A DNA stretch of 64,000 nucleotides from Amycolatopsis japonica (lineage in GTDB: Bacteria; Actinomycetota; Actinomycetes; Mycobacteriales; Pseudonocardiaceae), in NCBI RefSeq assembly GCF_000732925.1, contig NZ_CP008953.1, positions 5,518,001 through 5,582,000 of the forward strand, written 5' to 3'. This document shows positions 17,394 to 25,855 of the stretch, piece by piece. Under the pieces are notes generated by a model. The model saw only the letters and a program-made list of their open reading frames with translations, did no database searches and was not told where the DNA came from. Each line of letters begins with the position of its first letter. Within the stretch, counting starts at the first letter, position 1. Made by a program: the position numbers and the translations under genes.

Positions 17394-18796
17394 CTCAGGT
17401 CCTCAATTTCGTCGATGGCGCCGAGGTACCGGCGTCGGGCTCGCGGACGCTCGACCTGGTGAATCCCGCCACCGGCGAGGTCTTCGACACCAGCGTCCTT
17501 TCGGAACAGTCCGATGTGGACGCCGCGCTGGCCGCCGCCGAACGGGCGTTCAAGGTGTGGCGCAAGAGCACGCCCGCCCAGCGTCAGCTCGCGCTGCTGA
17601 AGATCGCCGACGCGCTGGAATCCCGCGCGGAGGAGTTCGCCGAGCTCGAAATCCGGGAGACCGGCAAGATCCGCGCCGTCGTCCTGGACGAGGAGATCCC
17701 GGAGTGCGTCAGCGCGCTGCGGTTCTTCGCCGGTGCGGCGCGGCAGCTCGAAGGCACCGCGTCCGGGGAGTACCTGCCCGGGCACACGTCGGCGATCCGC
17801 CGGGAGCCGGTCGGCGTCTGCGCGCAGATCGCGCCGTGGAACTACCCGCTGATGATGGGTGTCTGGAAGATCGCCCCGGCCTTGGCGGCGGGCAACACCG
17901 TCGTGCTGAAACCCGCGGAGACCACGCCGTCGACGGCCGTGCTGCTGGCGAAGGTCGCGGCGGAGTTCCTGCCGCAGGGCGCTTTCAACGTGCTGTGCGG
18001 CGACCGCGACACCGGCCGCGCGCTGGTGAAGCACCCGATCACCGAGCTGGTGTCGATCACCGGGTCGACCCGCGCCGGGATCGACGTCGCCACCGTCGCG
18101 GCGGCCGACCTCAAGCGCACGCACCTCGAACTCGGCGGCAACGCGCCGCTGCTGGTCTTCGGCGACGTGAACCTCGCCGAAGCGGCCGAGGGCATCGTCG
18201 GCGCGGCGTTCTACAACGCCGGGCAGGACTGCACGGCGGGCAGCCGGGTGCTGGTGGACGCGGCGATCCACGACGAGTTCGTCGCGGAGCTGACCAAGGC
18301 CGCCGCCGCGCAGACCCCGGGCGAGGACTTCGGCCCGCTCAACAGCGAGGCGCAGTTCGGGCGGGTCCGCGGGCTCGTCGAGCGGCTGCCCTCGCACGCT
18401 CGCGTGGAGACCGGCGGCACTCCCGCCGGCGACCGCGGTTTCTTCTTCTCCCCCACCGTGGTCTCGGGCCTGAAGCAGGACGACGAGATCGTGCAGGAGG
18501 AGATCTTCGGCCCGGTGATCACCGTTCAGTCCTTTGTGGACGAGGACGAGGCGGTACGCCTGGCCAACGGCGTCCCCTACGGGCTGGCGTCGTCGATCTG
18601 GACCAACGACCTGTCACGCGCGACCCGCGTTTCGGGCGAACTCGACTTCGGCTGCGTCTGGGTCAACACCCACGGGCCGCTGGTCTCGGAAATGCCCCAT
18701 GGCGGCTTCGGGCACTCGGGCCACGGAAAGGACCTCTCGTCCTACTCCTTCGCCGAGTACACCCGCGTGAAGCACGTCATGACCCGCTTCGCCTGA
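17390..18796 (+). CDS. NAD(P)-dependent aldehyde dehydrogenase (probable guanidino/aminobutyraldehyde dehydrogenase)
   Basis: 468 aa, ATG overlapping the previous stop. ALDH hallmarks: PWNYPLMMGVWKIAPA, catalytic Glu in LELGGNAP (~248) and nucleophile Cys in NAGQDCTAG (~280), and EEIFGPV. It oxidises an aldehyde to an acid; in this operon the expected substrate is the aldehyde made by the ThDP decarboxylase, 4-guanidinobutyraldehyde. The sequence is of the aminobutyraldehyde/betaine aldehyde dehydrogenase group. A 62-bp hairpin begins 3 bp after its stop and may reduce readthrough into the permease gene. Confidence 0.9.
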   Translation: MTQVLNFVDGAEVPASGSRTLDLVNPATGEVFDTSVLSEQSDVDAALAAAERAFKVWRKSTPAQRQLALLKIADALESRAEEFAELEIRETGKIRAVVLDEEIPECVSALRFFAGAARQLEGTASGEYLPGHTSAIRREPVGVCAQIAPWNYPLMMGVWKIAPALAAGNTVVLKPAETTPSTAVLLAKVAAEFLPQGAFNVLCGDRDTGRALVKHPITELVSITGSTRAGIDVATVAAADLKRTHLELGGNAPLLVFGDVNLAEAAEGIVGAAFYNAGQDCTAGSRVLVDAAIHDEFVAELTKAAAAQTPGEDFGPLNSEAQFGRVRGLVERLPSHARVETGGTPAGDRGFFFSPTVVSGLKQDDEIVQEEIFGPVITVQSFVDEDEAVRLANGVPYGLASSIWTNDLSRATRVSGELDFGCVWVNTHGPLVSEMPHGGFGHSGHGKDLSSYSFAEYTRVKHVMTRFA

Positions 18797-18798
18797 TC

Positions 18799-18860
18799 GC
18801 GTTTCGTCCTCTGAACGCGGTACTTGCGTGTGCAAGGACCGCATTCAGAGGACTAAACGC
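18799..18860. repeat. 62-bp hairpin, CCTCTGAA type (family C, copy 1)
   Basis: 29-bp arms with three mismatches around a GTGT loop: left GCGTTTCGTCCTCTGAACGC, loop flanked by ACTTGC / GCAAGGA. The homologous 64-bp copy at 57810-57873 shares loop and arm sequence. It sits inside an operon, between aldehyde dehydrogenase and permease genes, both on the plus strand. Confidence 0.8.
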
Positions 18861-18876
18861 ATAGCTGGAGGTCCCC

Positions 18877-20319
18877 ATGGGTGACAAGGTCACCGAAGTC
18901 GAGCAGCACGGCATCGCGCCGATCCCGCCGGAGGAACAGACCTCGCGTCCGCGCGACCTGTTCCGGATGGCGTTCGGCGGCGCCAACACCTTCGCCACCA
19001 TCATCCTCGGGACCCTCCCGATCGCCTTCGGGCTGAGCTTCCGGGCGGCGGTGGCGGCCACCATCGCGGGCGTGGTCGTCGGCGCGCTGGTGCTCTCGCC
19101 GATGTCGTTGTTCGGCCCGCTCACCCGGACCAACAACGCGGTCTCCTCCGGCGCGCATTTCGGCGTCGTCGGCCGCTGTGTCGGCTCCTTCCTCTCGTTG
19201 CTGACGGCGATCACCTTCTTCGCCATCTCGGTCTGGGTGAGCGGCGACGCCGTCGCCGGTGCGGCACAACGGCTTTTCGGCTTCGACGGCGGCGAAGTGC
19301 TCCGCGGCGTCGCGTACGGCGTCATCGCGATCGCCACGCTGGTGGTGTGCATCTACGGCTACCGGTTCATGCTGCTGGTGAACCGGGTCGCCGTGGTGCT
19401 GGGCACGGCGATCATGCTGCTCGGCATCGTGGCCTACGGCGGCACGTTCGACCCCGGGTTCGCCGGCACGGGCACCTACGCGCTCGGCGACTTCTGGCCG
19501 ACGTGGATCCTGGCCGCGCTCACCACGATGGCGAACCCGATCTCGTTCGGCGCCTTCCTCGGCGACTGGACGCGCTACATCCCGGCGCGGCACAGCCGCC
19601 GTTCCCTGCTGGCCGCGCCGTTCCTGGCGCAGGTGGCGACGTTGCTGCCGTTCGGGTTCGGCATCGCCACCGCGACCCTGGTCGCGGATCCGGCCGACTA
19701 CATCACCGGCCTGACCGCGATCTCCCCGCTCTGGTACGCGATCCCGCTGATCGTCGTCGCGCTGATCGGCGGGCTGTCCACCGGTACGACGTCGCTCTAC
19801 GGGACCGGGCTGGACTTCAGCTCGATCTTCGTGAAGCTGAGCCGGGTGCAGGCGACGCTGCTGATCGGCTCGCTCAGTGTCGTGTTCATCTTCGTCGGCA
19901 ATTTCGTGCTGGACATGGTGTCCAGCATCAACGCCTTCGCCACGCTGATCGTGCTGTGCACGTCTCCGTGGATGGTGATCATGATGATCGGTTTCGTGCT
20001 GCGGCGCGGGTTCTACGACCCGGACGACCTCCAGGTGTTCAACCAGGGCCGCAAGGGCGGGCGCTACTGGTTCACCCGCGGGGTGAACTGGCGCGCGATG
20101 GCCGCGTGGATCCCGGCGACGACGCTGGGCCTGCTGACGGCCAACACCCCGATGATCGCCGGGCCGTTCAAGGACATCGCGGGCGGCGTCGACATCAGCA
20201 TGGTGGTGACGCTGTGCACGGCGGCGATCGCGTATCCCGTGCTGGTGAAGCTCTTCCCCGAGCCGCGGGAGGTCTACTCGTACGCGGAACCGGTCGCGGA
20301 ACCGGCCGTCGCGGTCTAG
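18877..20319 (+). CDS. NCS1-family nucleobase/cation symporter (cytosine/purine permease type)
   Basis: 480 aa with about 12 membrane segments; the start has GGAGG 5 nt upstream. The N-terminal FRMAFGGANTFATIILGTLPIAF region and GAFLGDWTRYIP are characteristic of NCS1 carriers of purines, cytosine, allantoin or hydantoins. Last gene of the PucR-linked operon, separated from the rest by a hairpin. Its stop TAG overlaps the stop of the convergent SDR gene within CTAG (20316-20319). Substrate unknown; nitrogen-rich heterocycle or ureide is consistent with a PucR operon. Confidence 0.9.
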   Translation: MGDKVTEVEQHGIAPIPPEEQTSRPRDLFRMAFGGANTFATIILGTLPIAFGLSFRAAVAATIAGVVVGALVLSPMSLFGPLTRTNNAVSSGAHFGVVGRCVGSFLSLLTAITFFAISVWVSGDAVAGAAQRLFGFDGGEVLRGVAYGVIAIATLVVCIYGYRFMLLVNRVAVVLGTAIMLLGIVAYGGTFDPGFAGTGTYALGDFWPTWILAALTTMANPISFGAFLGDWTRYIPARHSRRSLLAAPFLAQVATLLPFGFGIATATLVADPADYITGLTAISPLWYAIPLIVVALIGGLSTGTTSLYGTGLDFSSIFVKLSRVQATLLIGSLSVVFIFVGNFVLDMVSSINAFATLIVLCTSPWMVIMMIGFVLRRGFYDPDDLQVFNQGRKGGRYWFTRGVNWRAMAAWIPATTLGLLTANTPMIAGPFKDIAGGVDISMVVTLCTAAIAYPVLVKLFPEPREVYSYAEPVAEPAVAV

Positions 20320-21131
20320 GCGAAGCGGCGCAGCGCCCCGAGGAACAACGCGTCGAAGGCGCGGTCCGGGAGCACCCGGCGCACGAACAGGATCGGCTTC
20401 GCCCCGAAACCGGCGGCGTAGCGGGTCTTCGGGCGCCGGGCCCGGACGGCCTTCACGATGACGTCGGCGATCACCTTGGGATGGGAACCGCGCGCGGCCT
20501 GGTCGAAGAACTTCGCCAGCGCCTTTGCTTGCGGCGCGTACGCGGTGTCACCCGAGGTCTTCATCAGGTTCTCGATGGCGATGCCGCCCCATTCGGTCTT
20601 GATGGCGCCGGGTTCGACCACCACGACGTCGATGCCGAACGGCTTGAGCTCCAGCCGCAGTGAGTCGCTGAGTCCTTCGACCGCGAACTTCGTCGAGTGG
20701 TACCAGCCGCCGAGCGGTTCGTAGATCTTGCCGCCGATCGACGAGATGTTCACGATCTTGCCGGAGCCCTGGGCCCGCATCTGTGGCGTGGTCAGCTGGA
20801 CGAGCCGCGCGAGCCCGAACAGGTTGACCTCGAACTGGTACTTCCCCTCCGAGAGCGGCACGTCCTCGAAGGCGCCGTACGAGCCGTAGCCCGCGTTGTT
20901 GACCAAGACGTCGATGCGGCCGGACTCCTCGATGATCCGCTCGATACCCGCGACCATCGACGCGTCGTCGGTGACGTCCATCGCGAGGACCTTGACCCCG
21001 CGCTCGGCGAGACCCGCCATCCGCTCGACGCGCCTCGCGGCGCCGTAGACCGTGTAGCCCGCGTCCTTCAGCGCCAGCGCCGTGGCTTCGCCGATCCCCG
21101 CGGAGGCTCCCGTGACCAGTGCGACCTTCAT
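20316..21131 (-). CDS. Short-chain dehydrogenase/reductase
   Basis: 271 aa from the ATG at 21131, which has TAGGAG at a 6-nt distance; the ATG at 21137 directly abuts that ribosome site. Classical SDR: TGASAGIG (~8-15), NNAG, catalytic Ser in ISSIGG, YHSTK with Tyr and Lys, and EPGAIKTEWGG. It reduces or oxidises an unknown alcohol/carbonyl. Divergent from the TetR gene with two operator copies between, so it is almost certainly the TetR target. Confidence 0.93.
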   Translation of the reverse strand: MKVALVTGASAGIGEATALALKDAGYTVYGAARRVERMAGLAERGVKVLAMDVTDDASMVAGIERIIEESGRIDVLVNNAGYGSYGAFEDVPLSEGKYQFEVNLFGLARLVQLTTPQMRAQGSGKIVNISSIGGKIYEPLGGWYHSTKFAVEGLSDSLRLELKPFGIDVVVVEPGAIKTEWGGIAIENLMKTSGDTAYAPQAKALAKFFDQAARGSHPKVIADVIVKAVRARRPKTRYAAGFGAKPILFVRRVLPDRAFDALFLGALRRFA

Positions 21132-21140
21132 GTCCATCTC

Positions 21141-21212
21141 CTAACTAACCAGTTGGTTGCCAATTCAGGTTGCCACGCGGCCGGGCTGGCTGTCAACCAA
21201 CCAGTTAGTTAG
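21141..21212. promoter_or_regulatory. Paired TetR operators between SDR and tetR
   Basis: CTAACTAACCAGTTGGTTG (21141-21159) and CAACCAACCAGTTAGTTAG (21194-21212) are near-perfect reverse complements 34 bp apart, and each is itself an imperfect palindrome centred on CCAG. One copy overlaps each divergent gene's 5' region, the usual layout for an autoregulated TetR repressor. Confidence 0.75.
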
Positions 21213-21222
21213 ACTGGGTCAC

Positions 21223-21750
21223 ATGGTCAGGGACAAGGAAGCGACCAAGCGGAAACTGCTGGACGCGGCGACGACGGAGTTCGCGACGTACGGCATCGCC
21301 GGCGCCAGGGTGGATCGCATCGCGAAGAACGCGGGCGCGAACAAGGCGCTGATCTACGCCTATTTCTGCAGCAAGGAAGAGCTTTTCGACAAGGTCGTGG
21401 AGGAGCAGGTGGACCTCGCCATCCGAACCCTCACGATCACGCCCGAGGACCTGCCCGGCTACGCGGGCAGGCTGTTCGACCGCTACCTCGAGCACCCCCA
21501 GCTCCTGCGGCTCATGGGCTGGCTGCGCCTGGAGAACGGCTTCGACGCGGCGCCCGAGGCCGAGGTCCGGGCGCACGCCGACAAGGTCGCCGCGATCCAG
21601 GCTGCGCAACGGGCGGGCACCGTGCCGGACCATTTCGACGCCGAGGAACTGCTGAGCCTCGTCGTGCACCTGTCGATCCTCGGGTTCTCCTCCCCCACCG
21701 CGACGCGCGACCTCGTGGTGCGGGCGGTCGGGCGGATCGTGGGCGCCTGA
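21223..21750 (+). CDS. TetR-family transcriptional regulator
   Basis: 175 aa, ATG start. N-terminal helix-turn-helix (~5-50: KRKLLDAATTEFATYGIAGA then ANKALIYAYFCSKEELF) and a C-terminal ligand domain with tetracyclin_rep-like PHE region (HPQLLRLMGWLRLE). Divergent from the SDR gene across a doubled operator, so it probably represses both. The ligand is unknown. Only 11 bp separate the operator from the start codon, so the mRNA leader is very short or absent. Confidence 0.9.
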   Translation: MVRDKEATKRKLLDAATTEFATYGIAGARVDRIAKNAGANKALIYAYFCSKEELFDKVVEEQVDLAIRTLTITPEDLPGYAGRLFDRYLEHPQLLRLMGWLRLENGFDAAPEAEVRAHADKVAAIQAAQRAGTVPDHFDAEELLSLVVHLSILGFSSPTATRDLVVRAVGRIVGA

Positions 21751-21808
21751 GCCGGGCTTTCGCGCGACCGCCGGGTATGCGGCGGTGAACTCCCGGGGGA
21801 TGCGTAGC

Positions 21809-21869
21809 GCGTGCCATGAAAGGTCCTTTCCTTGCAAAATTTGCAAGGAAAGGACCTTTCATGGCGCGC
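21809..21869. repeat. Nested palindrome, AAAGGTCCTTTC type (family A, copy 1)
   Basis: 61-bp palindrome with one mismatch, centred on A21839. The outer arms ATGAAAGGTCCTTTC and GAAAGGACCTTTCAT are themselves palindromic, as is the centre CTTGCAAAATTTGCAAG. Near-identical copies lie at 41535-41587 and 62795-62849. It ends 3 bp from the stop codon of the duplicated dxs tail (21873). Convergent-gene position suggests bidirectional termination. Confidence 0.9.
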
Positions 21870-21871
21870 TT

Positions 21872-21915
21872 CTCAGCGGCGCGTGTCCTCCGGCGCCGGA
21901 GTCCGGCTCGCCAGC
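21872..21915 (-). pseudogene. Detached duplicate of the last 44 bp of dxs
   Basis: Identical over 44 bp to 22233-22276, the end of dxs including its stop codon (encoding [13 protein letters not shown] then TGA). Similarity stops sharply at both ends. It lies 3 bp from palindrome A1, the same spacing seen between suhB and its palindrome, so this is probably the original dxs end. Confidence 0.85.
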
Positions 21916-22024
21916 CTGGGCTCGATCAGTGGGGTCGTGAGTGGCGACTTGTGTTCTAGCCCGAATCTCCACCCACGAGCCGCGCCCCGCCACGCCACTG
22001 CCACGCTCGCTCGCTCACAGCTGC

Positions 22025-22081
22025 AGTACGTGAAGGCCCCCTTCATCGCGTCTAGCGCAGTGAAGGGGGCCTTCATGTACT
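22025..22081. repeat. 57-bp palindrome, GAAGGCCCCCTTC type (family B)
   Basis: 26-bp arms with three mismatches. Each arm holds the quasi-palindrome TGAAGGCCCCCTTCA, separated by a 15-bp spacer around TCTAGCGC. The layout, arm-spacer-arm, equals that of family A with a different sequence. Confidence 0.85.
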
Positions 22082-22090
22082 GAGGGAAGG

Positions 22091-22139
22091 CGTGAAGGCC
22101 TCCTTCCCTACCTTCAGGGTAGGCAAGGAGGCCTTCACG
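22091..22139. repeat. 49-bp hairpin, GAAGGCCTCCTT type (family B)
   Basis: 22-bp arms CGTGAAGGCCTCCTTCCCTA.. (22091-22112) and 22118-22139 with one mismatch, 5-nt loop TTCAG. A single arm of the same sequence stands alone at 29741-29760. Confidence 0.85.
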
Positions 22140-22233
22140 GACTTGCGATCAACTGCCACCCACATTCAGTAGGTACCTAAGACAGCTTTGGCTCTGACCC
22201 GAATCGCCACTCACGACCGTCGACGCGCCGGGC

Positions 22234-24138
22234 TCAGCGGCGCGTGTCCTCCGGCGCCGGAGTCCGGCTCGCCAGCTTCGCCGACCACTCGGTCACCCGT
22301 CGCGCCACGTCCTGCGCGGTGAGACCGACGCGGGCCAGCACCTCTTCGCGCGAACCGTGGTCGTGGAACACCTGCGGCACCGCGAGATCCCGCAGCGGCA
22401 CGTCGCATTCGGCGTCGCGGAACAGCGCGGCCAGCGCGGAGCCGAAGCCACCGTGCCGCCCGCTGTCCTCGACGGTCACGACGAGCTTGTGCTGCTCGGC
22501 CAGCGCGACCAGTTCGGCCGGGGCCGGGACGACCCAGCGCGGGTCCACCACGGTCACGCCGATGCCCTGGTCGGCCAGGCGGTCCGCGGCGGCGAGCCCG
22601 AGCATCGCGAACGCGCCCACCGCGACGAGCAGGACGTCGGCGTCGCCGTCGGGTTTGCGCAGCACGTCCACCGTGCCGACGCGTTCCACGGCGGGCACCG
22701 AGTCGATCACGCCGCCCTTCGAGAACCGCAGCGCCGTCGGCCCGTCCTCGACCGCGACGGCCTCCCGCAGCTCCTCGCGGAGCGTGCCGGCGTCACGCGG
22801 AGCGGCGACCCGCATCCCGGGCACCATGCCCAGCAGCGAAAGGTCCCACATGCCGTGGTGGCTGGGGCCGTCCGGACCGGTGATACCCGCGCGGTCCAGC
22901 ACCAGCGTCACCGGCTGGCGGTGCAGCGCGACGTCCATCAGGACCTGGTCGAACGCCCGGTTCAAGAAGGTCGAATAGACGGCCACGACGGGGTGCTTGC
23001 CACCCATCGCGAGACCGGCGGCCGAGGTCACCGCGTGCTGCTCGGCGATCCCGACGTCGTACCAGCGGTCCGGGTACGCCTCGGCGAACTTGTGCAGCCC
23101 GGTCGAGCGCAGCATGGCCGCGGTGATCGCGACGACGTCCTCGCGGTCGGCGCCGATCTTGACCATTTCGTCGGCGAAGACGCCGGTCCAGCTCGGGCCT
23201 TTGACCGGCGGCAGGCCGGTTTCCGGGTCGATCGGGTCGGTCTGGTGCATCTGGTCGGCCTGGTTGGTGACCGCCGGCTCGTAGCCGTGGCCCTTCTCGG
23301 TGACCACGTGCACGATGACCGCGCCACCGAAGGCACGGGCGCTCTGGAACGCCTTCTCCAGCGCGACGAGGTCGTGCCCGTCGACCGGGCCGAGGTACTT
23401 GAGGCCGAGGTCGGAGAACATCATCTGCGGGCTCAGCGCGTCCTTGAGGCCCGCCTTCGCCGCGTGCAGAGCCGCGTAGATCGGCTTGCCGACGACGGGC
23501 GTGTGCCGCAGCAGTTCCTTGCCGCGGTCCAGCACGCGCTCGTAGCCCGGCTTGAGCCGCAGCGACGCGAGGTGGTCCGCGACGCCGCCGATGGTCGGCG
23601 AGTACGAGCGGCCGTTGTCGTTGATGACGATGACGACCGGGCGGCGCGGGTTCGCGGCGATGTTGTTGAGCGCCTCCCAGCACATGCCGCCGGTCAGCGC
23701 GCCGTCGCCGACGACGGCGATCGCGTGCCTGCCGCCGCCTTCGAGTTCGAACGCCTTGGCCAGACCGTCCACATAGGACAACGCGGTCGAGGCGTGGCTG
23801 TTCTCGACGAAATCGTGCTCGCTCTCGCAGCGCGCCGGGTAGCCGGTGAGGCCGCCGAGCTGGCGCAGCTTGCCGAAGCCGTCATGACGGCCGGTGACGA
23901 TCTTGTGCACGTACGCCTGGTGACCGACGTCCCACACGATCGCGTCGTCCGGCGAGTCGAAGACGCGGTGCAGCGCCATGGTCAGCTCGACCACACCCAG
24001 GTTCGGGCCGAGGTGACCACCGGCGAGCCGCACCTTCTCGACGAGGAAGTCCCGGATCTCCGCGGCCAGCTCTCCGAGCTGGTCCTGGTTCATCCGCTTC
24101 AAGTCGGCCGGTCCGTGCACGGACTCGAGCAACGTCAC
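22234..24138 (-). CDS. dxs: 1-deoxy-D-xylulose-5-phosphate synthase
   Basis: 634 aa, GTG start. It condenses pyruvate and glyceraldehyde 3-phosphate, the first step of the MEP isoprenoid pathway. Seen: [12 protein letters not shown] and [11 protein letters not shown] near the N terminus, the ThDP/Mg motif [17 protein letters not shown] (~146-162), the catalytic Glu in GIAEQHAVT (~370) and the transketolase C domain to the end. Length is normal. Its final 44 bp are duplicated at 21872-21915, apparently by an insertion that left the reading frame intact. Neighbouring betB is divergent. M. tuberculosis dxs1 (Rv2682c) holds the equivalent position before the Rv2689c-Rv2703 block. Confidence 0.97.
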   Translation of the reverse strand: MTLLESVHGPADLKRMNQDQLGELAAEIRDFLVEKVRLAGGHLGPNLGVVELTMALHRVFDSPDDAIVWDVGHQAYVHKIVTGRHDGFGKLRQLGGLTGYPARCESEHDFVENSHASTALSYVDGLAKAFELEGGGRHAIAVVGDGALTGGMCWEALNNIAANPRRPVVIVINDNGRSYSPTIGGVADHLASLRLKPGYERVLDRGKELLRHTPVVGKPIYAALHAAKAGLKDALSPQMMFSDLGLKYLGPVDGHDLVALEKAFQSARAFGGAVIVHVVTEKGHGYEPAVTNQADQMHQTDPIDPETGLPPVKGPSWTGVFADEMVKIGADREDVVAITAAMLRSTGLHKFAEAYPDRWYDVGIAEQHAVTSAAGLAMGGKHPVVAVYSTFLNRAFDQVLMDVALHRQPVTLVLDRAGITGPDGPSHHGMWDLSLLGMVPGMRVAAPRDAGTLREELREAVAVEDGPTALRFSKGGVIDSVPAVERVGTVDVLRKPDGDADVLLVAVGAFAMLGLAAADRLADQGIGVTVVDPRWVVPAPAELVALAEQHKLVVTVEDSGRHGGFGSALAALFRDAECDVPLRDLAVPQVFHDHGSREEVLARVGLTAQDVARRVTEWSAKLASRTPAPEDTRR

Positions 24139-24307
24139 TCTCCCACCTCGCCTGGTTCCTCTTCCGCCGTTCCGACCAGTCTACGGAGGTCGCCTGAGAG
24201 TCTTCCGTCCGCCGCGTCACGGGTCACATGTCAGAAAATCACCACTCGGCACCCAAGGGTGTGAACATGGTCTCTTTTGCCAAGTAGCGGTCACGTCAGG
24301 TGGCCGC

Positions 24308-24313
24308 GATAAT
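24308..24313 (+). promoter_or_regulatory. Candidate -10 box for the betB operon
   Basis: GATAAT, 41 bp before the betB start, in an otherwise GC-rich gap between divergent genes. No good -35 at 17 bp, so support is weak. Confidence 0.3.
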
Positions 24314-24354
24314 CGCTGATCGACGGTTGAGCAAGAGCCGGTTCGGAGGGCTTG

Positions 24355-25839
24355 ATGGCGGACTTTTTCATCGGTGGCGAGTGGGTCGACGCGGTCGGCG
24401 GTGGTCGCCGGGAAATCCGCTGCCCCGCTGACGGGTCGCTGGTCGCGGAGGTCGCCGAGGGCACCCGTGAAGACACCGAAGCGGCCATCGCCGCCGCGCG
24501 GAAGGCGTTCGACACCGGCCCGTGGCCGCAGACGCCCGCCCCGCAGCGCGGCGACCTGCTGCTGAAGGCCGCCGACCTGCTCGACCGCGACGCCGCCGCC
24601 TTCGCCCGCGCCGAATCGCTCGACACCGGGAAACGGCTGGTCGAGAGCGAATACGACATGGCCGACATCGCCGCGTGCCTGCGCTACTTCGGCAAGCTCG
24701 CCGCGAACGACGCGGGCCGCGTGGTCGACACCGGCAACCCGGACGCGTTCAGCCGGATCGTGCACGATCCGGTCGGCGTCTGCGGCTTGATCACGCCGTG
24801 GAACTACCCGCTCCTGCAGACCATCTGGAAGGTCGCCCCCGCGCTCGCGGCGGGCAACACCTTCGTCCTCAAGCCCAGCGAACTGACCCCGCACACCTCG
24901 ATCATGCTGATGAAGCTGCTGACCGAGGCCGGCCTCCCCGGCGGCGTCGCGAACCTCGTGCTCGGCGCCGGCGCACAGGCCGGAGCACCGCTCTCGGAGC
25001 ATCCGGACGTCGACCTCGTGTCGTTCACCGGCGGCCTCGCGACCGGCAAGATCATCGCCGCCTCGGCGGCGGCCACCATCAAGAAGGTCGCGCTGGAGCT
25101 GGGCGGCAAGAACCCGAACGTCGTGTTCGCGGACTCGGACTTCGACACCGCCGTCGACTACGCGCTGACCGCGGTGTTCCTGCACTCCGGGCAGGTCTGC
25201 TCGGCGGGCGCTCGCCTGATCGTCCAGGAGGAGTGGCACGAGGAGTTCGTCGACGAACTCGTCCGACGCGCCGAACTGATCCGACTGGGTGGACCTTTCG
25301 ACCCGAAGGCTGAAACCGGTCCGCTGATCTCGGCCGCCCATTTGGAAAAGATCGAACGCTACGTCGCCGCGGCGCTCGAAGAGGGCGCCGTCCTGCGCAC
25401 CGGCGGCAAACGCCCCGACGATCGCGAACTCGCGAAGGGGCACTACTACCTGCCGACCATCCTCGACAACGTGAAGCAGGGCAGCAGCGCCGTCGTCGAC
25501 GAATCGTTCGGCCCGGTGCTCACCGTCGAGACCTTCACCGACGAGGACGACGCCGTCCGCATCGCCAACGACACCCACTACGGCCTCGCCGGCGCGGTGT
25601 TCACCTCGGACGCCTCCCGCGCGCAGCGGGTCGCGAACCGGCTGCGGCACGGCACGATCTGGATCAACGACTTCCACCCGTACCTGCCGCAGGCGGAATG
25701 GGGCGGCTACAAGCAGTCCGGCTTCGGGCGCGAGCTCGGCCCGACCGGGCTCGCCGAGTACACCGAGGCGAAGCACATCTACCAGAACCTCCGGCCCGCA
25801 CCACAGCGCTGGTTCTCCGGGGAGCCGGCGTCCAACTAA
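24355..25839 (+). CDS. betB: Betaine-aldehyde dehydrogenase family protein
   Basis: 494 aa from the ATG at 24355 with GGAGGG 4 nt upstream (a TTG 3 nt earlier is less likely). ALDH hallmarks: TPWNYPLLQTIWKVAPA, catalytic Glu in LELGGKNPNVVF (~265) and Cys in HSGQVCSAGARL (~300); C-terminal EYTEAKHIYQN is typical of betaine aldehyde dehydrogenases. It would oxidise betaine aldehyde or a similar amino-aldehyde with NAD. In one operon with an APC permease and a GMC oxidoreductase, the arrangement expected for uptake and two-step oxidation of choline or another amino-alcohol. Confidence 0.85.
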   Translation: MADFFIGGEWVDAVGGGRREIRCPADGSLVAEVAEGTREDTEAAIAAARKAFDTGPWPQTPAPQRGDLLLKAADLLDRDAAAFARAESLDTGKRLVESEYDMADIAACLRYFGKLAANDAGRVVDTGNPDAFSRIVHDPVGVCGLITPWNYPLLQTIWKVAPALAAGNTFVLKPSELTPHTSIMLMKLLTEAGLPGGVANLVLGAGAQAGAPLSEHPDVDLVSFTGGLATGKIIAASAAATIKKVALELGGKNPNVVFADSDFDTAVDYALTAVFLHSGQVCSAGARLIVQEEWHEEFVDELVRRAELIRLGGPFDPKAETGPLISAAHLEKIERYVAAALEEGAVLRTGGKRPDDRELAKGHYYLPTILDNVKQGSSAVVDESFGPVLTVETFTDEDDAVRIANDTHYGLAGAVFTSDASRAQRVANRLRHGTIWINDFHPYLPQAEWGGYKQSGFGRELGPTGLAEYTEAKHIYQNLRPAPQRWFSGEPASN

Positions 25840-25855
25840 AGAGGGGAAACTGCCG

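Larger units (their letters stand above)
21916..22232. mobile_element. Palindrome-rich insert between dxs and its duplicated 3' end
   Basis: 317 bp lying between the two copies of the dxs tail. Inside it, a perfect 14-bp inverted repeat GTCGTGAGTGGCGA (21934-21947) / TCGCCACTCACGAC (22204-22217) brackets 284 bp that contain a degenerate 44-bp hairpin (21935-21978), the large palindrome 22025-22081 and hairpin 22091-22139. CAGTAGGTAC at 22168 is shared with the 11.3-11.7 kb cluster. No ORF of substance; a non-autonomous element is the likeliest reading. Confidence 0.55.

Noticed and set aside
21809-22139. CRISPR-like repeats
   Set aside because: The repeats are nested palindromes of different sequence without constant-length spacers and no cas genes are present.
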